A stretch of 64,000 bases of DNA, taken from contig NZ_FNCT01000014.1 in the NCBI RefSeq assembly GCF_900100495.1, positions 1 through 64,000 on the forward strand, given 5' to 3'. Position numbers and translations under genes: made by a program. Below, in pieces: positions 1 through 7,982 of this stretch (within the stretch, counting starts at the first letter, position 1; each line of letters opens with the position of its first letter). Source of the stretch: Pseudomonas benzenivorans. Lineage in GTDB: Bacteria; Pseudomonadota; Gammaproteobacteria; Pseudomonadales; Pseudomonadaceae. The notes under the pieces were generated by a model that saw nothing but the letters and a program-made list of their open reading frames with translations, was not told the DNA's origin and searched no databases.

Positions 1-542
1 AGAATCAGGTGCGAGCGCACGTTCATCAGGGCCACCAGTCGCAGCATGGGAAACGGCGTCTGGCGCTCGGTGGAGGTATTGCCGGAGCCGAAATGCTCGC
101 GGAGTTCGGGGGTATCCGGGGTGCGCAGGAGCGCACCATCCACGGCGAGCACTTGCAGGCCCTGCCAGGTATCGCCGTCATAGCGCTCGCAGCCCCATTG
201 GTTACCGGTCTGGCGAAACAGCCACTCAACCGGATCGGCACCCAGGCGTCTGCGCGCCTCGGTGACACCGCTTCTGGCCAGCAGATCGTGAGAGGCCAGG
301 CCCTGGGCACAGATGTTCAGGCGCCGCGCTACCTCATGGACCGGCTCGTCGCGGAACAAGGCCATGCCAAGCACCAGCCAGAGCACCTGATCGCTGGGTA
401 GGCGCCGACGCCGTATGGTGGCCTGGGCGGAAAGGTCCAGCGCGGACGCCACCCACTCGATCGGAATGTTCTGGGTGAAGGTGCTCAGATCGGAGAAGTT
501 GAACAGTTCGCCTAGATCGAGCAGTTGCTGTTGGAGAGACAT
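1..542 (-). CDS. IS4-family transposase, N-terminal part (cut by window edge)
   Basis: The reading frame opens at 542 (MSLQQQLLDLGELFNF) and runs off the left edge without a stop. The first 100 residues match the conserved N-terminal domain of IS4 transposases (IPIEWVASALDLSAQATIRRRRLPSDQ, split here by a helix-rich LVLGMALFRDEPV stretch). Further in, the LAVDGALLRTPDTPELREHFG region carries the first catalytic Asp of the DDE triad. The remaining catalytic residues lie outside the window. No ribosome binding site precedes the ATG. Instead a terminator-like hairpin with a T-run abuts it, as expected for an element that shields itself from read-through. Whether the transposase is intact cannot be told from here. 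Confidence 0.8.
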   Translation of the reverse strand, partial: MSLQQQLLDLGELFNFSDLSTFTQNIPIEWVASALDLSAQATIRRRRLPSDQVLWLVLGMALFRDEPVHEVARRLNICAQGLASHDLLARSGVTEARRRLGADPVEWLFRQTGNQWGCERYDGDTWQGLQVLAVDGALLRTPDTPELREHFGSGNTSTERQTPFPMLRLVALMNVRSHLI

Positions 543-578
543 AAAAAAATCCGATGACAGAGTCTGGCATCGGATTTT
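543..578 (-). terminator. Terminator-like hairpin directly before the transposase ATG
   Basis: AAAATCCGATG (546-556) and CATCGGATTTT (568-578) are perfect 11-bp arms with an 11-nt loop. On the minus strand the stem is followed by a run of seven T and then immediately by the transposase ATG. Transcripts entering from outside would terminate or fold over the initiation site. Confidence 0.65.
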
Positions 579-651
579 CGGGGAAGCCCCGCCGGGGCTC
601 AAATGCTTAAGTGAACAGCATTACGCTCGATGAGCGGCCTTTCGCTATCCT

Positions 652-725
652 TAGGGTGCGCCATGCGCACCAGGGCGTCCCCGGAAATACTGGTGCGCAC
701 GGCCTAGGCGGCCCCGCGCACCCTA
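652..725. repeat. TAGGGTGCGC inverted-repeat element, copy 1
   Basis: A 74-bp element begins TAGGGTGCGCCATGCGCACC and ends in the inverted form ...GGCGGCCCCGCGCACCCTA. It lies between the IS end and the enoyl-CoA hydratase stop codon. It is one of four related copies (others at 1530, 17922 and 57076). Confidence 0.75.
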
Positions 726-736
726 CAAGTTATCGC

Positions 737-1510
737 TCAAGCGAAGCGTGAAAAATCCGGCGCACGCCGCTGCATAAAGGCGCTCAGCGCCTCGATGGCC
801 TCCGGCGAGCGCAGGCGCTGGCCGAACAGCGCGCCCTCCTCCTCGATCACCCGGCGCAGTTCCTCGCGCCCCGGCGCGCGCATCAGGCGTTTGCTGTCGG
901 CCACCGCCGAGGGCGCCAGCTGCTGGAAGCGCAACGCCATCTCGCGGGCCCTGGCCAGGGTCGCGGCGCCGTCGTCCAACGCCTGGTTGGCGATGCCCCA
1001 GGCCGCCGCCTGTTCGCCGCTGAAGCTTTCCCCGAGCAGCAGCAGTTCGGCCGCCCGGGCATGCCCCAGCAGGCGCGGCAGGATCAGGCTGGAACCGTAT
1101 TCGGGGCACAGGCCGAGGTTGACGAACGGCATCTTCAGTAGGGCGTCCCGGCTGACGTAGACCAGGTCGCAGTGCAGCAGCAGGGTGGTGCCGATGCCCA
1201 CCGCCGGGCCGCTGACCGCGGCCACCACCGGCTTGCTGAAGTCGAACAGCGCCAGCATGAACTGGAACACTTCGCTGTTCAGCCCGCCAGGCGGCGCCTG
1301 GATGAAGTCGGCGACATCGTTGCCGCTGGTGAAGCAGGACTCGCCGCCGGTGAGCAGCACGGCGCGCACGCTCGGGTCCTGCTCGGCCTGCTTCAGCACC
1401 TCGGCCATGCCGCTGTACATGGCGCGGGTCAGCGCGTTCTTCTTGTCCAGGCGGTTCAGGCGCAGGGTCAGCAACCCGGGTTCGCGCTCGATATGCAGGT
1501 GTTCGCTCAT
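737..1510 (-). CDS. Enoyl-CoA hydratase/isomerase family protein
   Basis: A 257-residue crotonase-fold protein that should hydrate or isomerise an enoyl-CoA thioester in the cytoplasm. The N-terminal motif LTLRLNRLDKKNALT is typical of the family. The oxyanion-hole segments are visible (SCFTSGNDVADF and GPAVGIGTTLLLHCDLVYVS, about residues 60-115). The start at 1510 (MSEHLHIERE) is chosen because AGGAG lies six bases upstream; upstream in-frame codons would translate a repeat element. It lies downstream of a ferredoxin reductase and a GGDEF gene on the same strand, as I recall for PA4330-PA4332 of P. aeruginosa. The specific substrate is unknown. Confidence 0.85.
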   Translation of the reverse strand: MSEHLHIEREPGLLTLRLNRLDKKNALTRAMYSGMAEVLKQAEQDPSVRAVLLTGGESCFTSGNDVADFIQAPPGGLNSEVFQFMLALFDFSKPVVAAVSGPAVGIGTTLLLHCDLVYVSRDALLKMPFVNLGLCPEYGSSLILPRLLGHARAAELLLLGESFSGEQAAAWGIANQALDDGAATLARAREMALRFQQLAPSAVADSKRLMRAPGREELRRVIEEEGALFGQRLRSPEAIEALSAFMQRRAPDFSRFA

Positions 1511-1529
1511 GCAGCACTCCTGAGCCCCG

Positions 1530-1620
1530 TAGGGTGCGCGGGGCCGCCTAGGCCGTGCGCACCAGTAGCCTGGTGTCGTCGGCCTTGGTGCGCATGGCCT
1601 AGGCGGCCCCACACACCCTA
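1530..1620. repeat. TAGGGTGCGC inverted-repeat element, copy 2 (longest arms)
   Basis: Two arms of about 35 bp, differing at about three positions, face each other around a 21-bp centre. Each arm begins TAGGGTG and contains GGGGCCGCCTAGGCC and TGCGCACCA. The element fills the gap between the ferredoxin reductase and the enoyl-CoA hydratase. The reductase stop codon TAG (1618-1620) is the first three bases of the right arm read on the minus strand. Confidence 0.8.
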
Positions 1621-2556
1621 CGCGCGGGTTAGAAACAGGTCGGCGAATACCTGGTTGCGCGGGATGCCGGCCAGGTACAGGCGCCGCGCAAAGGTTTCGA
1701 CACTGTCGGGGTGGCCGCAGAGTAAGGCGAGGGTTTGCCGTGAAACAAGGCGCAATTCGGCCAAAGCCGCCGGCAACTCGGCCGTGCAGAGCAGCTCGAC
1801 CTGCACCTGCGGATGGTCGGCCGCCAGCGCCGCCAGGGCCTCGGCGAGGTAATGGCCGCTGGCGTCATGAGCCAGGTGAATGACCCGGATGGCGCCCCGG
1901 TGATCCTGGCGCAGGGCCTCGCGCAGTATTCCGTAGAGCGGCGCCAGGCCGGTGCCGGCGGCCAGCAGCCAGAGCGGCCGCGCCTGCCAGTCCGGGTCAT
2001 AGTGCAAGGCGCCGCCGCGCAGCTCGCCCAGGCGCAGACCGTCGCCCGGCCGCAAGGCCCGCGCCGCATCGCTGAAGGCGCCGCTCTGGCGGCAGTCCAG
2101 ATGGAACTCCAGCCAGGGATCTTCGTCGGGCAGGCTGGCCAGCGAATAGGGCCGCGCCACGCCGCTCGCGGTCCACAGCACCAGGTGCTGGCCGGCGCGA
2201 TAACGCAGCGGCCGTTGCGGGATCAGGCGCAGGCGCAGCACCTCCGGGCTGAGCCAGTCGCAGCTGGCGAGGCGCGCGGGCAGGCCATCACGCACGGGGT
2301 CGAACACCTCGACCTGCAGGTCGTCGACGATCCGGCACTGGCAGGCCAGGCGCCAGCCCTGTTCGCGGCGCTGCGCATCGAGGGCCTCGGGCTGCTCGTC
2401 CAGCGGTTCGCCGCGCAGGCAGCGCACCAGGCAGGCATGGCAACTGCCCGCGCGGCAACTGTAGGGCACGGCGATCCCCGCGCCGAGCAGGGCGTCCAGC
2501 AGGTTGCTGGCGGGGGCGACGGTCAAGCGCTGCTCGGCCACCCGGAGTTCAGGCAT
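1618..2556 (-). CDS. 2Fe-2S ferredoxin / FAD / NAD(P)H oxidoreductase
   Basis: A 312-residue electron-transfer flavoprotein with three domains in order. A plant-type 2Fe-2S ferredoxin comes first, with C-x4-C-x2-C in SCRAGSCHACLVR and a fourth Cys in RLACQC. An FAD domain follows (RPYSLAS), then an NAD(P) domain (LLAAGTGLAPLYGIL). This is the layout of reductase components of oxygenases. The start at 2556 (MPELRVAEQ) has GGAGG six bases upstream; an ATG two codons earlier would overlap that site. The gene overlaps the 3' end of the GGDEF gene by 8 bp, so the two are probably translationally coupled. The stop codon comes from the adjacent repeat. Its partner is not known. Confidence 0.88.
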   Translation of the reverse strand: MPELRVAEQRLTVAPASNLLDALLGAGIAVPYSCRAGSCHACLVRCLRGEPLDEQPEALDAQRREQGWRLACQCRIVDDLQVEVFDPVRDGLPARLASCDWLSPEVLRLRLIPQRPLRYRAGQHLVLWTASGVARPYSLASLPDEDPWLEFHLDCRQSGAFSDAARALRPGDGLRLGELRGGALHYDPDWQARPLWLLAAGTGLAPLYGILREALRQDHRGAIRVIHLAHDASGHYLAEALAALAADHPQVQVELLCTAELPAALAELRLVSRQTLALLCGHPDSVETFARRLYLAGIPRNQVFADLFLTRA

Positions 2557-3670
2557 CGGCATCCTCCCAGGTCGCCGCACAGCGATTACGCCCGCTGCGT
2601 TTAGCCTGGTAGAGCGCCTGGTCGGCGCGCTGCAGCGCCTCGTCGAGGTCGTCGCGCATGTTCATCAAGGTCATTCCCACGGACAAACTCAGATTATCCA
2701 CCTTAACGCCCAGCGGTTCAGCCTGGTTGAAGGCCAGCCGCAAGCGCTCGCAGCAGGCGCTGAACTGGTCGGCGTCGGTATTGGGCAGCAGCAGCACGAA
2801 CTCCTCGCCGCCGTAGCGGGCGATCACGTCGCCATCGCGCAGGCAGGCCCGCACCACCGCGGCGAAGGTCTGCAGCACGCGGTCGCCGGCGGCATGCCCG
2901 TGGACATCGTTGATCCGCTTGAAATGATCCAGGTCGATCAGCGCCAGGCCGTGCTGGCGCCCGGCGTGCAGGCTTTCCAGCTGATGGCCGGCCAACCGCA
3001 GGAAGTGCCGGCGGTTGAACAGCCCGGTCAGCTCATCTGTCGCGGCCAGGTCCTCGAGCTGGCGCATCATCCCGCGCAAGGTGTCCTGATGCGCCTGCAA
3101 GGCGAAACGGCGCTGGCGCATGCGCTGCCGTAGCGCCTGCACATAGCTGGCGAACAGGCTCAGCCAGGCCAGCACGCCGGCCAATACGCTCACCTGGAGG
3201 ATGGCCAGGCCGGGATCGGCCAGTCGATAGCTGTAGGCCTCGAACAGGTTCAGCCCGGCGAAGCCGAAGAAGGCGAAGGCCGCGCAGCGGGCGAAGACCC
3301 GCGGGGGCAACTGGAACACGCCGAACAGCAGGATCAGCAGGTAGATCACCAGCAGGCTGCCGCGCCCCTCGGCAAACATGGCCAGCAGGGCCGTCAGCCA
3401 GACCAGCGCCACCAGCACCTGCGCTTCGGTCAGGCTGGGGTCGCGAAAACGCAGGTTCTGCCTGGAGAGGAACAGGGCGAGAAAGACCAGCTGGCCCAAC
3501 ATCGCCAACCCGACGAGCAGCAGCGCGGTGGACAGCGGGGCGCGGAACAGGTCGTTGAGCAGCGCGACCCCGCACAGCAGCCCGGTCAGGGCGTAGCTCG
3601 CCGTCGCCATGCCGAAACGCTTCAGCAACAGGCTTTGCAGGGATCGCTGAGTGACTCGTTGATCGCGCAT
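2549..3670 (-). CDS. Membrane-bound diguanylate cyclase (GGDEF)
   Basis: A 373-residue protein making cyclic di-GMP at the inner membrane. The first 175 residues form about six hydrophobic helices, followed by a short coiled linker (RQRMRQRRFALQAHQDTLRGMM region) and a C-terminal GGDEF domain. The active motif is GGEEF, preceded five residues earlier by RDGD, a good RxxD inhibitory site, so it should be active and product-inhibited. GGAG lies nine bases before the ATG at 3670 and three before an in-frame ATG at 3676, so either start is possible. Its place next to the class I fumarase matches my memory of sadC (PA4332), though that protein is longer, so the symbol is left blank. Confidence 0.88.
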   Translation of the reverse strand: MRDQRVTQRSLQSLLLKRFGMATASYALTGLLCGVALLNDLFRAPLSTALLLVGLAMLGQLVFLALFLSRQNLRFRDPSLTEAQVLVALVWLTALLAMFAEGRGSLLVIYLLILLFGVFQLPPRVFARCAAFAFFGFAGLNLFEAYSYRLADPGLAILQVSVLAGVLAWLSLFASYVQALRQRMRQRRFALQAHQDTLRGMMRQLEDLAATDELTGLFNRRHFLRLAGHQLESLHAGRQHGLALIDLDHFKRINDVHGHAAGDRVLQTFAAVVRACLRDGDVIARYGGEEFVLLLPNTDADQFSACCERLRLAFNQAEPLGVKVDNLSLSVGMTLMNMRDDLDEALQRADQALYQAKRSGRNRCAATWEDADA

Positions 3671-3799
3671 GCTCATGGGCTCCGTCCCATACTGGCATTC
3701 AGCCGCCACTCTACCCCTGCGGTCCACATCTGCCTAGCGCGCCCAAGGGGGCGATCAACGACCAAGGTCGAGCGTCGGCGGGTGTCCGCCCAGGCGGCC

Positions 3800-3903
3800 G
3801 CGCGTTATACTGCCGCGCCTTTTTTAAGCGCGTAAGCGCGTAAGCGCGCCGGGTCGTGGTCCGGCGCCCCTTGAAGTTCCTGCCCTACAAAGGAGCGCCC
3901 CGC
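3800..3903 (+). promoter_or_regulatory. Fumarase promoter/leader with 8-bp tandem repeat
   Basis: A TATACT hexamer at 3806-3811 is a plausible -10. Downstream, TAAGCGCG is repeated three times in tandem (3825-3832, 3833-3840, 3841-3848) in what would be the leader. AGGAG at about 3891-3895 serves the ATG at 3904. Confidence 0.4.
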
Positions 3904-5427
3904 ATGACCGTGATCAAGCAAGACGACCTGATCCAGAGCGTCGCCGACGCCCTGCAGTTCATCTCCTATTACCATCCCGTGGACTTCATCCAGGCCATGC
4001 ACGAGGCCTACCTCAAGGAAGAATCCCCGGCCGCGCGCGACTCCATGGCGCAGATCCTGATCAACTCGCGCATGTGCGCCACCGGCCACCGGCCGATCTG
4101 CCAGGACACCGGCATCGTCACCGTGTTCGTCCGCGTCGGCATGGACGTGCGCTGGGACGGCGCGAGCATGAGCGTCGACGACATGATCAACGAGGGCGTA
4201 CGCCGCGCCTACAACCTGCCGGAAAACGTCCTGCGCGCCTCGATCCTCGCCGACCCGGCAGGTGCGCGCAAGAACACCAAGGACAACACCCCGGCAGTGA
4301 TCCACTACTCCATCGTCCCGGGTAACACCGTGGAAGTGGACGTGGCGGCCAAGGGCGGCGGCTCGGAGAACAAGTCGAAGATGGCCATGCTCAACCCGTC
4401 CGACTCGATCGTCGACTGGGTCCTCAAGACCGTGCCGGAAATGGGCGCCGGCTGGTGCCCGCCGGGCATGCTCGGCATCGGCATCGGCGGCACCGCCGAG
4501 AAGGCCGCGGTGATGGCCAAGGAAGTGCTGATGGAGTCCATCGACATCCACGAGCTGAAGGCCCGCGGCCCGCAGAACCGCATCGAGGAACTGCGCCTGG
4601 AGCTGTTCGACAAGGTCAACCAGCTGGGCATCGGCTCCCAGGGCCTGGGCGGCCTGACCACCGTGCTCGACGTCAAGATCATGGACTACCCGACCCACGC
4701 CGCCTCGCTGCCGGTGTGCATGATCCCCAACTGCGCCGCCACCCGTCACGCCCACTTCGTGCTCGACGGCAGCGGCCCGGCCGAGCTGACTCCGCCACCG
4801 CTGGACGCCTACCCGGAAATCGTCTGGGAAGCCGGCCCGAGCGCGCGCCGCGTGGATCTGGACAGCATCACCCCGGAAGAGGTACAGAGCTGGCAGCCGG
4901 GCGAGACCGTGCTGCTCAACGGCAAGATGCTCACCGGCCGCGACGCCGCGCACAAGCGCATGGTCGACATGCTGAACAAGGGTGAACAACTGCCGGTGGA
5001 CCTCAAGGGCCGCTTTATCTATTACGTCGGCCCGGTCGATCCGGTCGGCGACGAAGTGGTCGGCCCGGCCGGCCCGACCACCGCCACGCGGATGGACAAG
5101 TTCACCCGGCAGATCCTCGAAAGCACCGGCCTCTTGGGCATGATCGGCAAGTCCGAGCGCGGCCCAATCGCCATCGAGGCGATCAAGGACAACAAGGCCG
5201 TGTACCTGATGGCCGTCGGCGGCGCCGCCTACCTGGTGGCCCAGGCGATCAAGAAGTCGCGCGTGGTGGCCTTTGCCGAACTGGGCATGGAAGCCATCTA
5301 CGAGTTCGAGGTCAAGGACATGCCGGTGACCGTGGCGGTCGACACCAAGGGCGAATCGGTGCACATCACCGGCCCGGCGATCTGGCAGAAGAAGATCCAC
5401 GACAGCCTGGCGGTGGAAGTGAAGTAA
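3904..5427 (+). CDS. fumA: Class I (iron-sulfur) fumarate hydratase
   Basis: A 507-residue oxygen-sensitive fumarase interconverting fumarate and L-malate in the TCA cycle. Family signatures include the N-terminal RMCATGHRPICQDTG, the central GWCPPGMLGIGIGGTAEKA and MIPNCAATRHAHF; the Cys residues there are the expected 4Fe-4S ligands. The C-terminal beta-type domain contains YYVGPVDPVGDEVVGPAGPTTATRMD. Length fits class I enzymes. AGGAG eight bases upstream fixes the start at MTVIKQDD. It is divergent from the GGDEF gene and ends in a strong terminator, so it is probably monocistronic. The protein is not the class II FumC type. Confidence 0.95.
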   Translation: MTVIKQDDLIQSVADALQFISYYHPVDFIQAMHEAYLKEESPAARDSMAQILINSRMCATGHRPICQDTGIVTVFVRVGMDVRWDGASMSVDDMINEGVRRAYNLPENVLRASILADPAGARKNTKDNTPAVIHYSIVPGNTVEVDVAAKGGGSENKSKMAMLNPSDSIVDWVLKTVPEMGAGWCPPGMLGIGIGGTAEKAAVMAKEVLMESIDIHELKARGPQNRIEELRLELFDKVNQLGIGSQGLGGLTTVLDVKIMDYPTHAASLPVCMIPNCAATRHAHFVLDGSGPAELTPPPLDAYPEIVWEAGPSARRVDLDSITPEEVQSWQPGETVLLNGKMLTGRDAAHKRMVDMLNKGEQLPVDLKGRFIYYVGPVDPVGDEVVGPAGPTTATRMDKFTRQILESTGLLGMIGKSERGPIAIEAIKDNKAVYLMAVGGAAYLVAQAIKKSRVVAFAELGMEAIYEFEVKDMPVTVAVDTKGESVHITGPAIWQKKIHDSLAVEVK

Positions 5428-5443
5428 GCCTCACCGCAGCAGC

Positions 5444-5479
5444 GCAGAAGCCCGGCCCAGTGCCGGGCTTCTGCGTTTT
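5444..5479 (+). terminator. Intrinsic terminator after fumarase
   Basis: Perfect 13-bp arms GCAGAAGCCCGGC (5444-5456) and GCCGGGCTTCTGC (5462-5474) flank a 5-nt loop and are followed by GTTTT. It lies between the convergent fumarase and dsdC-like genes. Confidence 0.9.
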
Positions 5480-5484
5480 CCGGC

Positions 5485-6411
5485 TCAGCCGGCACACTCG
5501 CGCAGCCAGTCGATGAAGGCCTGCAGCCGGGCCGGCAGCGGCTCGCGTGGCGGATGCACCAGGTAGTAGGCACAGGGCGCCGGTAACCAGAATTCACCGA
5601 ACGGCAGGATCAGCTCGCCGCTGGCCAGGCGCTCGCGCACCAGCCGGTAGCGGCCGATGGCGATCCCGGCGTGGTTGCCGGCCGCCAGCATGCACAGGTC
5701 GGAGCGGTCGAAGCTGAGGTGGCGGGCGGGCAACTCGACGCCGCGCTGCCGCCCCCAGTACGCCCACTCGGCGTCGAAGGCGGCGTTGTCCCAGGCCAGG
5801 CAGTCGTGCAGCAGGGTGCACTGGCGCAGCTGCTCCGGCCGCTGCAGCAGGCCATGCCGTTCGGCGTACTGTGGACTGCAGACCGGGGCGATCCGCTCGT
5901 CCATCAGCTGCTCGGCCACCAGCCCGGGGAACTCGCCGCGGCCGTAATACAGGGCCAGGTCGATGCGCTGGGTACGGAAATCGACGCTGTCGTTGCCGAC
6001 CCGGACATCCAGGGTCAGCGCCGGGTAGCGGGCGCTGAACTTGGCCAGCCGGGGCACCAGCCAGCAAGCCGCCAGCGACGGCCGCGCATAGATCGCCAGG
6101 GCCCCGCCGATCTCGCCGCCCGGTGCCTGCTGCAGGGCTTCGTGCAACTGCTCCAGGGTGCCCTGGAGGATCAGGAAGATCCGCTCGCCCTCCTCGGTCA
6201 GGCGAATCTGCCGCGGCAGGCGCTGGAACAGGCGCAGGCCCAGGCCCTGCTCCAGGCGGGCGATGCGGTGGCTGACCGCGCTCGGAGTCAGGCACAGCTC
6301 CTGCGCCGCGCGGGCGAAGCTCAGGTGGCGCGCCGCCGCCTGGAAGGTGTAGAGATTGGCGAACTGGCTGCCGTTGAGCCCGGCACCCAGGCGTGGCGGA
6401 AGGTTGAGCAT
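5485..6411 (-). CDS. dsdC: LysR-type regulator, DsdC-like
   Basis: A 308-residue LysR regulator. The N-terminal helix-turn-helix (FQAAARHLSFARAAQELCLTPSAVSHRIARLEQ, residues 22-54 in parts) resembles E. coli DsdC, which activates D-serine deaminase in response to D-serine. A LysR substrate-binding domain makes up the rest (IDLALYYGRGEFPGLVAEQLMDE region). It sits 75 bp downstream of the D-serine dehydratase gene and on the same strand, unlike the divergent E. coli arrangement, so regulator and enzyme may be co-transcribed. The assignment rests on HTH similarity and the neighbour. Confidence 0.82.
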   Translation of the reverse strand: MLNLPPRLGAGLNGSQFANLYTFQAAARHLSFARAAQELCLTPSAVSHRIARLEQGLGLRLFQRLPRQIRLTEEGERIFLILQGTLEQLHEALQQAPGGEIGGALAIYARPSLAACWLVPRLAKFSARYPALTLDVRVGNDSVDFRTQRIDLALYYGRGEFPGLVAEQLMDERIAPVCSPQYAERHGLLQRPEQLRQCTLLHDCLAWDNAAFDAEWAYWGRQRGVELPARHLSFDRSDLCMLAAGNHAGIAIGRYRLVRERLASGELILPFGEFWLPAPCAYYLVHPPREPLPARLQAFIDWLRECAG

Positions 6412-6486
6412 GCTGACATTCCCGCGATCAGTCGAAGCCGGCGCGCCGCATCGCGGCGGTCACCGGTCAGGCACCATTGCTGAACT

Positions 6487-7839
6487 TCACTCGCTCTGCA
6501 ACAGCTGCCGGCCCCGGGCCAGGTAGCCGGCCATTTCCGCCTCTGGCACCATGCTGCCGCCGGTCGCCCACACCAGGTGGGTGGCGCGGGCCAGGCGAGC
6601 GGGCGTCAGGCCCAGCCGCGCCCGATAGCCCTGCCGCTCGCCGAGCAACCGCACCAAGCCCGGCATCCCGGCCAGCGCCGAGGGTTCCAGGCGCTGGCCC
6701 TCGCTGGCCTCCAGCAACGCCAGGCAGCGAAACAGCTCCTCGTCGCTGACCGTGTAATAACCGTCGATCAGCCGCTGCATGGCCCGGCCGACGAAGCCGG
6801 ACGGCCGCCCCACCGCCAGGCCATCGGCCGCGGTGCGGTTGTCGATGCCGAAATCCTGCACCGACAGCGCGTCGTGGCGGCCGCTGTAGACCCCGAGCAG
6901 CATGCACGGCGAATGGGTCGGCTCGGCAAACAGGCAGCGCACCGCATCGCCGAACGCCAGCTTGAGGCCGAAGGCCACCCCGCCGGGACCGCCACCGACG
7001 CCGCAGGGCAGGTAGACGAACAGCGGATGCTCGGCATCCACCGCGATGGCCGCGGCCGCCAGCTGCTGCCGGAGGCGCTCGCCAGCCACCGCGTAGCCGA
7101 GGAACAGGTGGGTGGAATTCTCGTCGTCGACGAAGTGGCAGCGCGGATCGGCTGCGGCCTGCCGGCGCCCCTCGGCCACCGCGACGCTGTAGTCGCTGGC
7201 GTATTCGACCACCCGCACGCCATGGGCGCGCAGCCGCTCCTTCTTCCACTGACGGGCATCGGCGGACATATGCACCGTGGCCTGGAAGCCCAGGCGGGCA
7301 GCGATGATGCCGATCGACAGGCCGAGATTGCCGGTCGAGCCGACGGCGATCTGGTAGCGACCGAAGAAGGCCTGGGCCGCGTCGCTGTCGAGCACCCCAT
7401 AGTCGTCACCGGCCTTCAGCAGACCGGCTGCCAGGGCCAGGCCCTCGGCGTGCTTGAGCACCTCGTAGATGCCGCCGCGGGCCTTGATCGAGCCGGAAAT
7501 CGGCAAGTGGCTGTCGCGCTTGAGCCAGAGCGCGCCGCCCGCGCTCAGCCCATGGCGTTCGCTGAGCACGGCCTGCAGGCGTGGCAGCGCGAGGATGTCC
7601 GACTCGATGATGCCGCCCTGGCCGGCGGTCTCCGGGAACACCCGGGCCAGGTAGGGGGCGAAGCGCGCCAGGCGCGCGCTGGCGTCGGCGACGTCGGCCG
7701 CGCTCAGGCCGACATCGGCCAGGGCTTCGCTGGCGGGGACCACGCCCGGGTTGAACCAGCTGGTCTCGCGCAGGGCGATCAGCTCGTCGAGCAGCGGATA
7801 TTCCGCGCGCCAGGCGGCGAGCGATTTGCCAAGCACCAT
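6487..7839 (-). CDS. dsdA: D-serine ammonia-lyase (dehydratase)
   Basis: A 450-residue fold-type II PLP enzyme converting D-serine to pyruvate and ammonia. The Schiff-base lysine is K119 in HLPISGSIKARGGIYE, matching K118 of E. coli DsdA. The PLP phosphate-binding segment VGSTGNLGLSIGI and the CGVGGGPGG loop are both present, and the length is close to the 442 residues of the E. coli enzyme. The start at 7839 (MVLGKSLAAWR) has GGAG seven bases upstream. It lets the cell detoxify D-serine or use it as a carbon and nitrogen source. No D-serine transporter is visible nearby. Confidence 0.93.
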   Translation of the reverse strand: MVLGKSLAAWRAEYPLLDELIALRETSWFNPGVVPASEALADVGLSAADVADASARLARFAPYLARVFPETAGQGGIIESDILALPRLQAVLSERHGLSAGGALWLKRDSHLPISGSIKARGGIYEVLKHAEGLALAAGLLKAGDDYGVLDSDAAQAFFGRYQIAVGSTGNLGLSIGIIAARLGFQATVHMSADARQWKKERLRAHGVRVVEYASDYSVAVAEGRRQAAADPRCHFVDDENSTHLFLGYAVAGERLRQQLAAAAIAVDAEHPLFVYLPCGVGGGPGGVAFGLKLAFGDAVRCLFAEPTHSPCMLLGVYSGRHDALSVQDFGIDNRTAADGLAVGRPSGFVGRAMQRLIDGYYTVSDEELFRCLALLEASEGQRLEPSALAGMPGLVRLLGERQGYRARLGLTPARLARATHLVWATGGSMVPEAEMAGYLARGRQLLQSE

Positions 7840-7982
7840 CGGGGCACTCCTCGTTGCAGGCTTCGGACAGGGCGCGGCGCACCGCGCAGACGCCATTAGA
7901 CGGCCGAGCCGGCCGGCTGGCAAAGGATGGTTGCTCAGCGCATGGATGATCCTGGGTCAGCCATGGGCCAACCGGCCGGACC

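Larger units (their letters stand above)
1..625 (-). mobile_element. IS4-family insertion sequence, one end only
   Basis: The left edge of the window cuts an insertion sequence. It holds the 5' part of an IS4-type transposase and a short non-coding end. The outer boundary is probably near 606-625, where the sequence CTTAAGTGAACAGCATT resembles the terminal repeat of Pseudomonas IS4 elements; this is recognised from memory and not verified. A copy of the TAGGGTGCGC repeat begins about 27 bp further on. The other end and the target duplication lie outside the window. Confidence 0.6.

Noticed and set aside
1511..1612. Longer start for the enoyl-CoA hydratase
   Set aside because: The extra 34 codons translate the TAGGGTGCGC repeat; the ribosome binding site supports 1510.
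3805..5400. 531-codon minus-strand frame opposite fumarase
   Set aside because: It is the antisense of a highly conserved enzyme in GC-rich DNA; the His/Asp/Arg-rich translation resembles no protein and has no start signal.
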